A stretch of DNA of 64,000 nt from Diplocarpon mali (Eukaryota > Ascomycota > Leotiomycetes > Helotiales > Drepanopezizaceae): the NCBI GenBank assembly GCA_024741835.1, contig JAENRP010000055.1:52138-116137 (forward strand), in the 5' to 3' direction. The notes beneath the pieces are model-generated. The model was given only the letters and a program-made list of their open reading frames with translations, had not been told where the DNA came from and ran no database searches. The stretch's first letter is position 1; each line of letters begins with the position of its first letter. The translations under genes were made by a program, and so were the position numbers. This document shows positions 11,373 to 24,282 of this stretch, in pieces.

Positions 11373-12727
11373 GCCACTCAGCTACTACATGTCGCAGCCT
11401 CCTGCCCCAAATTTCATTGGCCTCCCGTGTTTCCTTGCGACGACGGTCATTATGATACCCTGTCCTCACCAGAAGCACTCTCTTTTTCTTTTGTTCTTTT
11501 TCTCTTTCTCAGCGCCGAATCCTGACTTGCTTGCCTGCCCCCGACAATGCTGATAGCTGGTCAATCACGCAGGCTCCTGGCTGTTGGTACATGCACGTCT
11601 GCATTTGCTCTGGCCGTGTATTACTCCCTCTACTTGGCTCCACGTGTTCTGTGGTCGAGCTTGCGCGGATCGTAAATGGCTTCTCCCCTCTTGCAGCGTT
11701 GAGAATCAGGGATGCAGGATGTGGGGTGCATTGATTGCCTTGCCTTTGCTTGCTTCATGGATAGGTTCTGCATGCTGAGATACGCAACGCGGGCATGGCA
11801 CCGGCGGTCCTGTACCATATGAGCTTAGGGCAGAAACTGACATTAACCAAGAGCCTGGGGTGCTGAGACTTGGTTCCGAGGCTCGCGTGCTACGTGCTGG
11901 TTCTATGCTGACTAGAGTTTGATTGCGGTACCGAGGAGAGGAGCGTGAGTGAGTAGTGAAGTCGGGAACAGGGGCTGGGTCTGGGTCTGGGGTATTCCTA
12001 AAGAGCAGGGCCTTGGTAGAAGACACCAGCTTGGTACTCTCTCTGCGTAGGAACGCTGATAAGGTACTCTGGGTAGGTACTCGGAGGTGAGTCGTGAATA
12101 CATACGCACGCCTGATGATCCGAAGCACGAGGACTGCAGATACGATTCTGGTGAAGTTCGATGCATGATACCGGATATGTGTGTATATGTGTACATACAT
12201 ATCAACATACCCAGTGAAGCCAAGTACTGGAGTAGGTACGGCACGCTTGTACCTGTGTACATACCTCGTGGCCGACTGTACACGTGGAAATAGAGTTAGA
12301 GTTCACGGCTATCCTGTGGTCTCGAATCAGACGGCCGATAAGGGCAGATACAGACAGGATGACGACATGTCGGCGTGGGACCCAAGATTTGGGACGAGCA
12401 TTTAATACCATGCTGTTGCGAAAGACTCATCTTAGGGGGGGGGGAGAGGGAATTCTTCCTCCGCCGATAAATACACTGCTGGTGATAAACAAAACGCGGT
12501 CACAAGTATTCCGGGCTCGTGTCATGTGAGCTAGTTCCGCATCGAAGCTAGGTAGGTGGCTAGTAATCGCCGTGCCGTGTCTACCTCGACTTCACCTCAG
12601 CTTCACATTCATTCACCCCCTACTTTCAAATTATCATCCTCTTCAACATCTGCTCAGATCAAGGTTCAGCCGTCGAGATCAGACCGTTCTCCCAATGTCC
12701 TAACATCCAGTCAACGCAGGCATCACA
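11373..12727. other. intergenic, CBM48 gene to GT69 gene
   Basis: Contains the 3' flank of the glycogen-binding gene and the promoter of the mannosyltransferase gene. The stretch 12560-12727 is CT-rich with little purine, as often seen in fungal 5' leaders. No supported gene, repeat or RNA was found. Confidence 0.5.
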
Positions 12728-14488
12728 ATGCCAACCTACGCCCCCCTCCCCTCCTCCTCGCTCGACCTGCCGCGCCCCCCCTCTTCGTTATCCGCATTCA
12801 AGGACAAGCCGTTCCCCGCACGAAACTATATCCTGCTGCGCAAATCCAGACGCTGCCTCTCCCGCCTCTGCAGACCACTGTACCTCTCTGCCATCTTCGC
12901 GATCGCACTGGCATGGCAGCTCCTCTTCAACGCCTCGTACGCCCCCTCCACCGCACCCGCCTTCGCCATCCCGCCGCATGAGACGGTCTTTATAGCCGCC
13001 AACATCCTCTCGGGCCCGCTGATTACCGGGCCGTGGGGGCAGTCCCTCGTCCAGCTCGTCGATGCTATCGGCAGGGACCGGGTCTTTGTCAGTATCTACG
13101 GCGGGCCGACGGAGGCGCTGCGTGTGCTGGGGGGGATGCTGGGAGATGACGTGCAGAGGAGTATCGTGAGCGAGGAGACGCAGCCGCTGGATCTGGGGGC
13201 CATGCCGAGGACGACGCTGCCCGGCGGGGAGAGGAGGGTGAAGAGGATTGCGTGGTTGGCCGCCGTGCGGAACAAAGTGCTGGAGCCGCTCTACCGGCAC
13301 CCGAACGTGCGGGCCGGGGCTGGGGCTAAATCTGCGGCGGAGAGCGAGGGAGGGCAGTGGAGGAAATTCGACAAGATCCTCTTCATCAACGACGTTTTTT
13401 TCGACGCTCCCGGCGCCCTTCGCCTCCTGTGGGGTACGAACCTCAAGAATGGCAAGACCGGGTACAAGGCCGTGTGCGCGGCTGATTTTGTCGCGAGCTG
13501 GAAGTACTACGACACGTTTGCGACCAGGGACGCCGAGGGCTACAGCATCGGAGTCCCAATCTTCCCGTGGTTCTCGGCAGAGGGAGCTGCGGTCACGAGG
13601 AACGACGTGCTGGAAGGACGAGATGCGGTGAGGGTGAAGAGCTGTTGGGGCGGGATGGTTGCCTTTAGGGGGGAGTATTTCTGGGCGAAGGAGGAGGGGG
13701 ATGGGAGGAGGAGGGAGTTGTTGGCGGATGAGCGTACATCCGCGCAGGACGCGGAGGCTGCCTCAAAGTTCTCAGCGGGCAACGACATCGCTACTACGAA
13801 AGCACAGAACGGCCTCGGCATCCCGCGCCTCCCTCTCAGGTTCAGATCAGAGCCGGAGCCCTTTTGGGACTCGAGCGAATGCTGCCTCATCCACGCGGAT
13901 ATCATCTCTCTCCCCTCTCTCCCTCGCCCAGAAGACGATCAAGAAAAGAGAGACGAGTGGGACACGGGCATATACATGAACCCCTTCGTACGCACTAGCT
14001 ATTCGGCGAGCACGCACTCCCACCTCGCGCTCGCCCAGAGGTTCGAGAGGCTGTTTAGTCCCGTGCAGCGGCTGCTAAATATCTGTGCGCGGATGCCGCG
14101 GTGGAATTACCGCCGCGGCGAGACGGAAGGCGAGGTGGTAGCCGATCAGCTGTGGATCTCTGTACATTCGAACCAGACGGAGCGGGAAGCTGTGGATGCG
14201 GCGGAGCATGCTTCCGACGGGGCGAACCTGAGCCCTGGTCTTGACGCAGACGGGAACGGCGACGGGGCAGAGCGAAAGGGGATACTTGGCGCGAGAGCGA
14301 CCCTCGGTACGCCCAAAGGCAGAGATTACTGGTCTACGGAAGGTTATTACGCCCCTTTCAAGAGGACGGCCAAGCGCGGGGGCTACTGTGGGGTGAGACA
14401 GCTGCTGGTTGTGAAGGAGGGGGAGTTGAAGGTTGGGGAGGGTAATTGGGATAATCTGCTGGATCAGTTGCCTCCTGTTGACATGTAG
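12728..14488 (+). CDS. GT69 alpha-1,3-mannosyltransferase (CAP59/CMT1 family)
   Basis: 586-residue single-exon protein of the cryptococcal mannosyltransferase 1 / CAP59 family (GT69). These are type II Golgi membrane enzymes that add mannose to glycans. There is a short cytoplasmic N-terminus with basic residues, then one transmembrane helix at about residues 51-67. Family landmarks follow: FIAANILSG, RVFVSIYGG, an arginine/asparagine loop (AVRNKVLEPL), then FDKILFINDVFF with the probable nucleotide-sugar-binding acidic residue, and CAADF. Downstream SCWGGMVAF and a Cys-containing ECCLIHAD segment are also typical. An insertion near 13700-13800 is low-complexity. The start has a good fungal context (CACAATGCC). 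The specific acceptor glycan cannot be told from sequence. Confidence 0.9.
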   Translation: MPTYAPLPSSSLDLPRPPSSLSAFKDKPFPARNYILLRKSRRCLSRLCRPLYLSAIFAIALAWQLLFNASYAPSTAPAFAIPPHETVFIAANILSGPLITGPWGQSLVQLVDAIGRDRVFVSIYGGPTEALRVLGGMLGDDVQRSIVSEETQPLDLGAMPRTTLPGGERRVKRIAWLAAVRNKVLEPLYRHPNVRAGAGAKSAAESEGGQWRKFDKILFINDVFFDAPGALRLLWGTNLKNGKTGYKAVCAADFVASWKYYDTFATRDAEGYSIGVPIFPWFSAEGAAVTRNDVLEGRDAVRVKSCWGGMVAFRGEYFWAKEEGDGRRRELLADERTSAQDAEAASKFSAGNDIATTKAQNGLGIPRLPLRFRSEPEPFWDSSECCLIHADIISLPSLPRPEDDQEKRDEWDTGIYMNPFVRTSYSASTHSHLALAQRFERLFSPVQRLLNICARMPRWNYRRGETEGEVVADQLWISVHSNQTEREAVDAAEHASDGANLSPGLDADGNGDGAERKGILGARATLGTPKGRDYWSTEGYYAPFKRTAKRGGYCGVRQLLVVKEGELKVGEGNWDNLLDQLPPVDM

Positions 14489-17400
14489 GGCTGGGTTTTT
14501 TTCTGGGGGGGGGGTAGATATATGAGGACGGAGTCTTTAGGGGGTGTTGAGCGGCTTTGTTTCCTGGCGAACTAATTGACACTTCTAAATGTTGTCGGAA
14601 GAGATGAGCAAGATTTCTAGCTCATGGTTGGTTGATACATCTATCCTTGCAATGGTATTGTGATTTGTCTGTACCTAGTCTGGTAGCTTTTTAACCTTGC
14701 TTGATAAATACCCTAAACTATCTCCTCTTTCTCACGGGTTATTTTCCTCTGCCAGGGATACTTTTGAGCAGAAATAATCTGGAGATTGCAGCAATAACAT
14801 AAGCGGCTTAGAGGGCTTGGTAGGCCGGTTTATCAGATACTTGGTAGGGTTGTGATAATGATAGGTAGGTCTGCTGCTACATGATAAACAACAAAAAATA
14901 TTTATAAATATAACAGAGAGAGATAAAGAGAAAGAAGATGCTTTGTCTTGTAGTCGCCGGCTTTCCATAACCAGATGAATTAAAAGATGAATATGATTGT
15001 TATAATAAACACCATGAAGTATATCCTCTTTTCTCAAGGAGACTATTCGGATCTTTTGGGCCGGCTCTTGGATTTAGGTTTCACACCGATTGTGGCGTGA
15101 GGTTCTAAGGGTCATGGTGTAGTATCAGAAGGAGGTGGGGAGGGTGGGGGGTTGGGGGGAAAGATCTAGTAGAGCGCGGCAGGAGAGGTTGATAGCTGAT
15201 TGGTAATACGGTTACATGGTTATTCGATGCAAGATGAGGAGGGGCGAGCGCTCACCTGTAGTGGAAGCTCGAGCTATTCGACTTTGTGGCGTGGGAGGTT
15301 GGCTTGCTTCGTGCGAGGGGGGGGAGGGAGTTGCTTTGGAAGCTGGAATTGGAAGTGGAGTTGGATTGGGAATTGAGGGTGGTTGGTAGTATTGATCTTG
15401 TTGACGTTGTCGAGCAGCGCCTTGCTTTTGCTGTGACGGCAGGGAGGTTGAGAGGGGGGCAGGTCGGTTTGGGGGTCTTGGGGTCTTGGGAGGTTGGGTA
15501 GGGGGTGGGAAGGAGTAGTTTAGAGTGCTAGTTTAGGGGCTCAAGGGTGTGTCGGAAAGAAAGAGGGGGGAGAGGAGAAGAAGAAAGGCTTTGTTTATTT
15601 ACTCTGGTCACGAGCTAGTTGTGGAATAAGCGAGCTTGGCGATAACGATCAGGTGATGGGGTTTGGGTCTCGGTTCTAGATCTGGGCTTGGAGTTTGAGT
15701 TAGATGTCAGGTTAAAGTGGAGTTAGGTTTAGATTTCGATTTCGGGATCAAGTTGGGTTCGGGATTTGAGTTGGGTCTCAGGTCAAGGCAAGGAGAGGTC
15801 AGGTAGAGGTTAGGGAGGTGTCGCGGGGTCCGAAGAAGAGTCGGTGTTGGCTTGGGTTCTGGAATACTGCAATCGCAACTTGCCTGAGTAGGTGTGAGAT
15901 TTGTTCTTCGTGGAGTAGTTAGCACTTTTCAATGGAGGGGAGAGAGTGGGAGAGGGGGGTAGTGTTTTAATACTGAGATAGATTCGGGTATTTACTATTA
16001 TAGGTTTATGTGAGTTTGGGGTTAGATTTAGACTCACCTCTAGAAGATGTAGATATTAATAAATATAAGGATCTTGCGTATGAAAAGCTCCTAGGGGATT
16101 AGAGATAGTGATGTTTTATATTATGCCAAGCATCCTGTTATACAAATAGATACTTTTACTTCTATGCTCATCATCCCTCTACGTTTACTTCGGAATTTGA
16201 GTATTAGTGGTAGGTATTAGGTACAGATATTTAAACAAGGCATATATATGGATATAGATAGGATATGAGTATAAATCCTACGAAAAATCAGTGGCTATTG
16301 TGTTGGACGGGAAAAGAAGTAAATATGGGCATTGACCGAGTAGATCACTATGTAAGCTACTAACGACTATATCGATACTTCAAAAGCATTGTTTATGAAG
16401 AGTTTCTCACTCAAGAATTGAAAGCCATTGTGATGTGAAGATCGAAAATTATGTAATTTCCACATTTTGACTTTTGGTACCACGAATCTACTTTAACAGC
16501 TGAACTCTGATAGCCTACAAACATCTTTTACGAGCTGACTCCTATAAGAGAATTATATTATCTACCCTGAATATTGCATCAAAGGTGTCGCGTGGAAGGA
16601 GGTCTCGAGTTGGCTGAGTCAAAGGAGGTGTCAAATGCGTCGGATTAAGGAGATGTTATGGGAGCTATCATAGGAGTTACCACATGCAGAGTATACATTC
16701 AGAAGAAATCAAGGTTGAAAATTACAGAGAATTGAAGCATTCTCAGGTATGGTATATGATTCACTTGAGTCTTGGTAATACTCAGAGCTTCCGTTTCAGA
16801 AATCAAGAATTCCATTTTTTCTTCGCTCAGTTACAAGTAAAAGGACTTTTATGTAACGATTACTCAATTCCTTCTTGTCAGTCTTAGTAATTTGCCCTTT
16901 TTTACAGTCACTGATTGGTAAGTGAAACCCTGGTCAGACTGTTGAGTGCAGAGTATGGGTTTTCTGATTCACGATGAATGTCTTTTAGCTTTCGACGAGG
17001 TCTTGTTTAGTGTCAAGAAACCTTTGGTCAACTCTTGGCTAGTTTGCGTGTACTTCAACATTTCTTAAGTGTGATAGATAAAAATCAAATCTTATTATAC
17101 TCTCAACGTAGGACACGACCAGACTTCAATCCCTGCATTTGAAAATGAGAATCGTTTTCAAGATCATAATTTTCAATCTAGTTTGAATGCTCTGTACCGG
17201 GTTGCAGACCGAACAAACACCGTAGAAGCGCATACTCAACCTCGTAGCCCACCCGAGGATTCAGCCTGATACACATGCTCATGTGGTCTATATCTGGCCT
17301 GCAACCAAGAAGTAGAGATGGCAGGTTGGTGGATCTTATCCTTCATCTCCGGCCAAGTAAACACCAGTTGAAAGTACATTTAACCTAGCAAGCTTACTCG

Positions 17401-20198
17401 AATTCCACCCTTACAAGTGCCCTCACGTAGCGTTTGTCTAGCATCCAGCAAAGTAGAATGCAGGCTTGTGCGGTGTTGCTAAGCATCAAGATGTTACGGA
17501 TGTTAATGCGTTTGCTACGGTGCGTATTTCAATGTGAGAGGTGAGGTTTAGTATTAGTTTCATGGAGTCGAGTTACCCTTAACTACAAGGGCAATTTCAT
17601 GATTACCCCTGTCTTGTCACATATTTTCCATCTTCAGTCCTGCTTCTATTGTATTTCGTTCACGGTAAGAGGTGCTCGTTTTTTTCTGATCTAGCGTGAT
17701 TTCTTCGAAAGTCAGTTCTGCTATGTTCTTGCCCTAGGATAATTAGTAGAATCTAAAGGTGGGTGCGTTAAAGGTACTATCGTGCAAGGAGATAGGTAGA
17801 TGAATAGTCGCAAGCTGACATAACAAGCCCGTTAGTTGTATAACACCAGTCAGTCTTACCAAGGTCTACTGCTATCCCTACCACTATTTCTAACGCTCAT
17901 GTTACAACAATAGAATGTGTTCGAGGTCAGTAAGCTATAACGCCATCAGGTGATGAACGGCCCTAGACCACACGCCCGACTCGGTGCATTTTCCAAAGTG
18001 ATCTTGGTGGTATCACATTAGGTGATTGCGCATAATCATGAAGCTTCTCGAACACGTTGATTATATTCGTGGTTGTAAAAGCTTGCTCTCGAAGCTATTC
18101 CTCGAGAGCGAAAAGTAAATACAGTAGCTAGTGCCACGCTATGCCAAGCCATCCGACTGAGTGTACAGTCACATGATGAAAATGTGACTAGTATTCCGAC
18201 CGATCTCCTTGTATATCGCTGTACTCCCTTCTTGGATCGGCTGCAAGTTGAGGCATACCTGTTACAGCGACTCTGACTACCGCAAGACTCACCATCGCAT
18301 TCAGGAGCAAGCTTTCACAGCTCGTTTGCCCCAAGCCGAGTGTGACAGAGCACCCAGCCAGGAAGAGTATAACGATGGATTGACGTGCACCGCTCGCGCC
18401 AGACCCGAGACAACGCCCCTCTGCGCACCGCAATTCCCCCGCCCGAGATGGCCGCGGCTCTCCACCGGCCTCGCCCGCTCCCGCGTCCCCGTCCGGCTCT
18501 CCCCGCCCGATTCTGCAGCAGAGACATGCCGCTGCAGAAAAACAAAAGCAACGCACCACCACCAGAGGATTAAAGGAACAATATGTGAGCTATCACCGCG
18601 CCACGTCATCACGCTCTCTCCCCTGAGCACCTCGTGTCAACTCAAGCCCCCAACAGTCTCAGCGACATGTCCCCCCCCAGCCGCAGCAGATCCCCTCTCC
18701 GCCGCTCTCTTCTGCTCTACCCCTCACATCCCTCACATTCCTCACATCCCTCACCACCCCTTCCGCATGTTCCTCTCCCTGTATGCGAGAGCAGGCTCAG
18801 ACATGGCCTGATGTCAGGAGTCTTATGCGCTGGCTGCGCTGGCCGAATCTCAATTTCCCTGTCTTCCGATATCCTCTGGAGACTGATATCCCCGCAGATG
18901 CTCCAGGCCAAGATCCACGGGCGCGTAGATTGCCTCCAACCTTGGGCAGAGGGGACCAACTTCCTGGAAGACAACCAGCCTCCTAGACACAGCCGCTCGT
19001 TCCCCTCCGCTTTCTGCTGAGACGCTTTCTGCTGAGAAGCAATGCACAGCTGCTGCGGCCTTGTTCATTCTGCCCGTCCCTGTTCTTCTGTGTATGAACG
19101 TCATTACGCAATCCGGAACCAGCATCGCGTAAACATGATCTAAGTACTAAGCCTGCGAGAGCGCGAGATAGATCGTTAACGCAGGTATCAACTGTCGAGT
19201 TACACCAACGTGAAAATCCGCATGGTAGCCCCTCTCTCCTGAGATGCGACATTACCCTGCGGCATGCATGGCTACTACCCGGATCTTGCTTTTGCGAGTG
19301 CGTGGTGTGGCGTGGAAGGGAGAGGGACGGGAGACCTCAGACGGGCGGTGCGGCCTCTGAGTGGCACCAGAAATACGTGTAATGGTCGGGTCAGTCTGGG
19401 GTGAAGGTGTGCCGACCACCCAGTTCAAGATGGTTGTGGTGTTCACTGGCTGGCGATGTTATATGTTTCGTGATCACAAGCTTCTCGGCTTTGTCTCGAT
19501 CGCTACGGATATAAGTTTCCGCCAAAGGAGAAGGGGGATATGCGTGGAGACCGCTTGGCAACCTCTCCACCTGCAGAACAGAGAGGAGAGACTTGCGACT
19601 CCAGTTATTTCTTCCATATTCGCACTCCTGTTCATGCGTTGCGACCTCTAATCTCGATACATGAGACCTCTGAAACTAGGATTATCAATCCAGCTACCTG
19701 GGGCGAGTAATCCTCAATCTTATCTGACGAGAAGTTCTTCTTTCCTTGATCCAGATATGCAAACGTAGTAGAGGTTTGGGAGACAGAAGGGAGGGGGGGC
19801 AATACCAGCCACGAGCTCATCGCTTACCTCTGAATCTCACTTGCAGCTCGGGAGCAGAGGACGCAGACTTGTTATTGGATTCCTTCCGTCTTCCTTCTTC
19901 TTCTTTCGCTTTTTCTCTTTTCCTTCGCAGACTATGACGCTTCTCTCTTTCACGAGGGAGCGTTTCCAACCGACACCAGTCGGGCCGGTCTCTATCGACA
20001 CAGCAGGGGATCTTGCCATAGCCCTCGCAGAACCCTTTCTCCGAAGACTGCCCAGGCAGCCCTCACCCACACCCACAACCTCCCCTCCCCCTTGCGGACC
20101 GAAACGAGCTGGAGCACCAAAACGCAGACTTCACCCGTCGCCGCGGGAGGAGGAAGGAAATCGGAATCCCGTGCGGCCCAGAGCCCCGCCACCCCCGG
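14489..20198. other. long gene-poor region
   Basis: 5.7 kb without a supportable gene. 14.5-16 kb is G/T-biased, and 16-18.2 kb is AT-rich with stops in all frames and a diverged copy of a dispersed repeat near 17.2 kb. 18.2-20.2 kb is GC-richer, but its frames are proline/arginine-rich with no family match and no consistent splice structure. No terminal repeats or transposase motifs were recognised. Confidence 0.5.
17195..17310. repeat. dispersed degenerate repeat, copy 1
   Basis: Resembles the copies at 58.8 kb and 59.2 kb in the same forward orientation. It has a ttgcagaccgaacaaac start, then about 90 nt later a tggcctgcaac end. Compare ttgcatgccaaacaaac ... ttggcctgcgac at 58.8 kb. Divergence is high; the relation rests on conserved end words and spacing. 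Confidence 0.4.
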
Positions 20199-21279
20199 CT
20201 ACAGCCTGGCACGGGCGCGCCAGTCGGGCGACGCGGCCCGGAACGCGGCCGGCGGCGACGACGACAGCTCGGGCGCCGGGCACAGCGACCTCTTGCGCAT
20301 GGCCTCGGCGTGGTGGCTCGGGCTCGAGTACCAACCCTTGCGGGGGGGCAGGACGGCATCCAGCTTGCGGATGGCCTGGCGATAAACCTCCTTCTCTGCA
20401 CGCCCCGGGTCAGCATGATTGGGCTCGCGGGTCGGGGGCAGAGCCGCGCGCGGACGGNNNNNNNGACCTACTCGTCTGCGCAAAGTCCAGGTCCTTACCG
20501 TCGAGGATCTGGCGCGCGATGGCCTTGTCGGCCGGGCTGACCCAGCTCCAGTAGAGCGCCCACTCGGGATGCTTCTCGACGAGCTTGAAGGGGATATCCA
20601 TCTGGGCGGGGTCGGTGCGCTGGCGCACCTTGCACTCGATGTAGCGCGGCTTGCCGGCCGCGTCGAAGGTCGGGTCGCCGCGCGCGTCCATGGCCGGCAC
20701 CTTGTGGTCGCGGTACAGGCGGCTGCTGAAGTTCTGGCCGTCGCCGCGCGCGTCGCTCGGGTGGGGGAACTGGCGGCCCCAGAGGCGGAACATCTCGCTG
20801 TAGCTCAAGTCGCAGTCCTCATTGTGGTAGCGCAGCCAGTGCACCTGCTCTTGCGTGTAGGGCCGATTGGAAAAGGAGCCGGTCGGCTTCTTCTTCGGCT
20901 TGCGGACGCGGCCGTCGGCGAGGCCGGCCGACGGGGGCGGGAGCGGGAGCGGGAGCGGGTCCCGGGCCCGGGCGCCCCGGGTGAGGGGGGCCCGCCGGCC
21001 GTGGCCCGCCGGCGCCGTCGGGGCGGCGCGGATGGGCGGCAGGTAGAGGTGGTGCACGCGGGGGGAGGCCGGCGGCGGCGCCGGCAGCTCCCCGTCGACC
21101 TCCATGGGCAGCGCGCAGGGGAGCCGGTGCCGGCTCGGCCAGCCCGGCAAGTGCATGCCGTGCATGTCCCGCGCGTTTTCGGGATTGAGCAGGCGGGAGA
21201 CGTCCATGGGGTTGCGGCTCGGGCGGGCGCGGCCGTCCCCCCTCGCGGCCCGGCCGGGGGCGGAGCGGAGGTCAAGCAT
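20199..21279 (-). CDS. fungal SANT/Myb-like domain protein
   Basis: 334-residue protein in two exons, 21279-20472 and 20395-20199. The central region (about 20480-20870) reads PYTQEQVHWLRYH, then LSYSEMFRLWGRQF, then FSSRLYRDHKVPAMD and VEKHPEWALYWSWV. This is a helix-rich, SANT/HTH-like pattern seen in Pezizomycotina regulators of unknown role. The N-terminal half is Pro/Arg-rich and probably disordered; it has the short conserved-looking motif MDVSRLLNPEN. The intron (20396-20471) has donor GTAGGT, branch CTGAC and acceptor GTGCAG, and contains the 7-N gap, so the gap does not affect coding. The frame is open upstream of 21279, but without an ATG; an internal ATG at 21207 is an alternative start. 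DNA binding is inferred only. Confidence 0.72.
20458..20464. other. assembly gap (7 N)
   Basis: Seven undetermined bases in a very GC-rich stretch, lying inside the inferred intron of the SANT/Myb-like gene. Both flanks read as one gene on the minus strand once the intron is removed. Confidence 0.99.
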
Positions 21280-22187
21280 GCTGCCGTGGGATCGGCGATG
21301 GGGTTGGTCGAGGGGCAGCGCGTCCCGAACGTTGCCGAGAGGTTGCCGAGAGGTTGCCGAGTGCGCGGTGCGGGAGAGGAGCACGGGCGCAGGCGGGAAG
21401 TCGAGAGACGAGGCTGGCGTTTCGTAGTCGCGCAGGAGATGCCGCTGCAGAGATGTGGCAGCAGATTCTAATGCTCTCTTCAAGTCGCGGACGCAGCCGG
21501 CGACTATAAGTAGGGCAGAAGGCCGCGCTGCGTGGCTGCAGAAAGGCCGAGAGCGCGCAGCGGTGCGAGCAGGGCGCCGGCGACGGGCGATGGATACGCC
21601 GAAGCCTCAGATCGACCGCGCGAACCAGGATCCCCCCTCTCCCCGCCCCAACGCGCGAGAGATGGATGTGACGCCGCTCGATGCATGCGCGGGCCCGATG
21701 GAGATCTCCCTCCGAGACAACACGCACGTCCGCAAGACGCTGATCCAGCGCGAGGAATGGGCAGGGGCCATCCGAGTGCCAGCATCAACCAGCCCAGAGG
21801 CTCAGGGGGACGTTGGAGAGGGCGCAAGATCTGTAGATGGACATCCCGGGGAAATCTTTCTTCACGGGGCGCGGGGCGGGCCCTGGCGGCACGGGGGCGT
21901 CGTGGCCTGCATCGACGGTGGGGGCGACGGACGCTGCAGCATGCAGAGTTGACCGTTCTTCTTCTCCACCGCAGGACAGATGTGCGGCGGTGAGAGGTGT
22001 TGCGGTGCCTGGTCTCCCCGCTCATCGCTCTCCAAGACATTCTCCAGTCTCGAGAACGAGCGTCCGCGGGACAACCGTTGACCACGGTCCCAAGTGGGGG
22101 GAGATGCGCGCTTTACATTCTTCGATACCTCGGAGGGCCGCAGACGAGATGTGATGGCCTGTTCTTTGAGAGATATCAAGTTGTGTG

Positions 22188-22440
22188 TAATGTACATGTA
22201 TGTGTATGTGTATGTGTATATGTACATGTATATGTATATGTACATGTACATGTAGTATGGATATATTAATATACATGTAAATCTATACGTGGTATGTATA
22301 TATTCCTTGTAGTACATGTAGTACATGTAGATGTACATTTATCGACATATAAATAGGCAGATACTCATAAGTATATCAGCATGTTTATACATATATACAT
22401 ATATACATATATACATAAACATATAAACATACATACCAGC
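22188..22440. repeat. TG/TA microsatellite tracts
   Basis: Interrupted alternating purine-pyrimidine DNA: tatgtg and tgtaca units at 22188-22330, and catata units at 22381-22436. The tract is likely to be length-variable between isolates. Confidence 0.85.
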
Positions 22441-22727
22441 ACATACACTCCAACATCCACTTGCGATCCACTTCCAATCCATAGACGCATATGCATATGC
22501 AAGCATGCACCCATCTACACATATCTCGATATCCGATGGCTCGCGAGGCGGCGCATCTCGCTGGGTGGGGGGGGGGGGGGAGGGCGCGGGCGGGTCGGTT
22601 CGACGGGCCGCCCGCTAGCTCGAGTCGTCGCACCGCAACGGCTGAAGATCCCCATCCCGCGCGCCGCGCAGGAGAGCTAGGCCCGGCTCGATCTCGAGTG
22701 TGACGGTCGGATCCATCCTGTATATCC

Positions 22728-22870
22728 TATCCTGTATATCCATTTATCACACATATCCCATATATCCCATATATCCCATATATCCCATATATCCCATATA
22801 TCCCATATATCCCATATATCCCATACATCCCATATATCCCATGTATCCAATCCTGTATTTCCAATCCTGT
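22728..22870 (+). repeat. 9-bp minisatellite (cccatatat)
   Basis: About ten tandem copies of the 9-bp unit cccatatat, then degenerate copies (cccatgtat, and tttccaatcctgtat variants). Its triplet periodicity creates artificial Tyr-Pro-Ile open frames on both strands that are not genes. Confidence 0.9.
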
Positions 22871-24250
22871 ATATGCCATATATCCCATCCTACACATCGC
22901 ATCCTGTACGTATCCTGCGTATCGTATCCTACAAGCCGAGAGAAGTCTTGGAAAAGCGAACCCACGGCCCACCCCCTTTTCTTCTTCTCGTTTTCTCTGC
23001 CCCCATCTCTCTCTTCTCTCCCCCCACCCCCTTTCTCTTTCCCCTCCTCCCTTCTCTCCCCCCCCTTCCACGCATCATCTGTACGTTCCGTAGTACTCAC
23101 TCTGTACTCTCTCATGACCAGGCCCACTCCTCGGTCGCGCCCTGTCCAGCCACATCAGCGCAGGTAGATCCGCAAACCCGGATGATCGCATGCCTCCCTC
23201 CAACCGCCGCCACCCGGCTGCGCATGCTCGCTGCAAGGGAGGGGGACCTTGTTCTCTTCTTTTTCCTTTTGGCGCGCCGGCGGCGGGTGGGAGACGGCCA
23301 GGGGGAGGAGGAAAATACTCCGCGACCAGCTGGTAGCCACAGAGAAACAGTGCTACAGAACGGAAGCAGGAGATGCATCCAACGGTGTCGCGCTTCTGGT
23401 CTTCGCTTCTGCCTTTTGCTCTCGGCGTTTGGTTTGGATCGGTTCCCCCCGCCAGCCGCGCGCGATAGCAGCACACGCTGCAGAAAATCGGCGCGCGGAC
23501 GCGACCCAGCGACGCGTCAGACGCGACCAGATCCTGCACTATTCCCGCGTTGTCATGAGCCAAGCCAACACCACATGAAGATGTTCTCCAACCTTACCAG
23601 CCCATCTCCAAGCCCGTCTCCAAGCCCATCTCCAAACCCCCTTGCACACGACACCAGAGCGCTGTTTGTTTGGCTGGCGCTAGGGCACAGCCTCTCGCGC
23701 GGCGATGGGATCTTGCATCTACTGTACTGGTCCTCGGCACGTACTTCCCCATCAAGCGGTGTGAATACAATACGGACAAATCTCGCCTAGCCCGACCTGT
23801 TGTAGAGGCAGCCCCCTGTCGGATGTTTTCTTTTCTCTTCTCGTCTGCTCTTCTCTCCTCTCCGCTGGCGAGGCACGGATCGGCGTTGACTCTGGGTGGA
23901 GAGATCGTGCGCAGAGACATCATCTCATGCATGCATATCATATACACCTACGTGTACGGATGACCCCAGCCCGGAGGGTGTGGGGACATCCCAAGGCCGA
24001 GTTCCGTGGTCGTCAAGGAGGGATGTTCAGAAACCGATGTGTTATCTCTCATGTTTCACTCCCAGCTTCTCTCTCAAGACTCACGCGCGTGGGATGGATC
24101 CGCAGGAAATTATTACTGGATCAGGGCACGCCTCCATATCTCTCCTGCCAGGGGGGGGGAGGACTCGGGATTGGAGAGTAGAGAAGTGACAGAAGATCCT
24201 CTCACTCTGGCGTGGGGGAGGGTGAGAGGGGGAAAGGGGGAGAGAGAGGG

Positions 24251-24251
24251 G

Positions 24252-24277
<26 letters not shown>
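24251..24277. repeat. (GA)n microsatellite
   Basis: A run of GA dinucleotides inside a purine-rich stretch (about 24200-24280). Confidence 0.9.

Positions 24278-24282
<5 letters not shown>

Noticed and set aside
15286..15501. 71-codon plus frame in G/T-rich DNA
   Set aside because: Low-complexity Leu/Glu/Gly translation from a biased-composition stretch.
20419..21471. 350-codon plus frame opposite the SANT/Myb-like gene
   Set aside because: Val/Arg/Gly-rich shadow; crosses the N gap, and the minus strand carries the recognisable domain.
22727..23167. Tyr-Pro-Ile repeat frames on both strands
   Set aside because: Produced by the 9-bp minisatellite.
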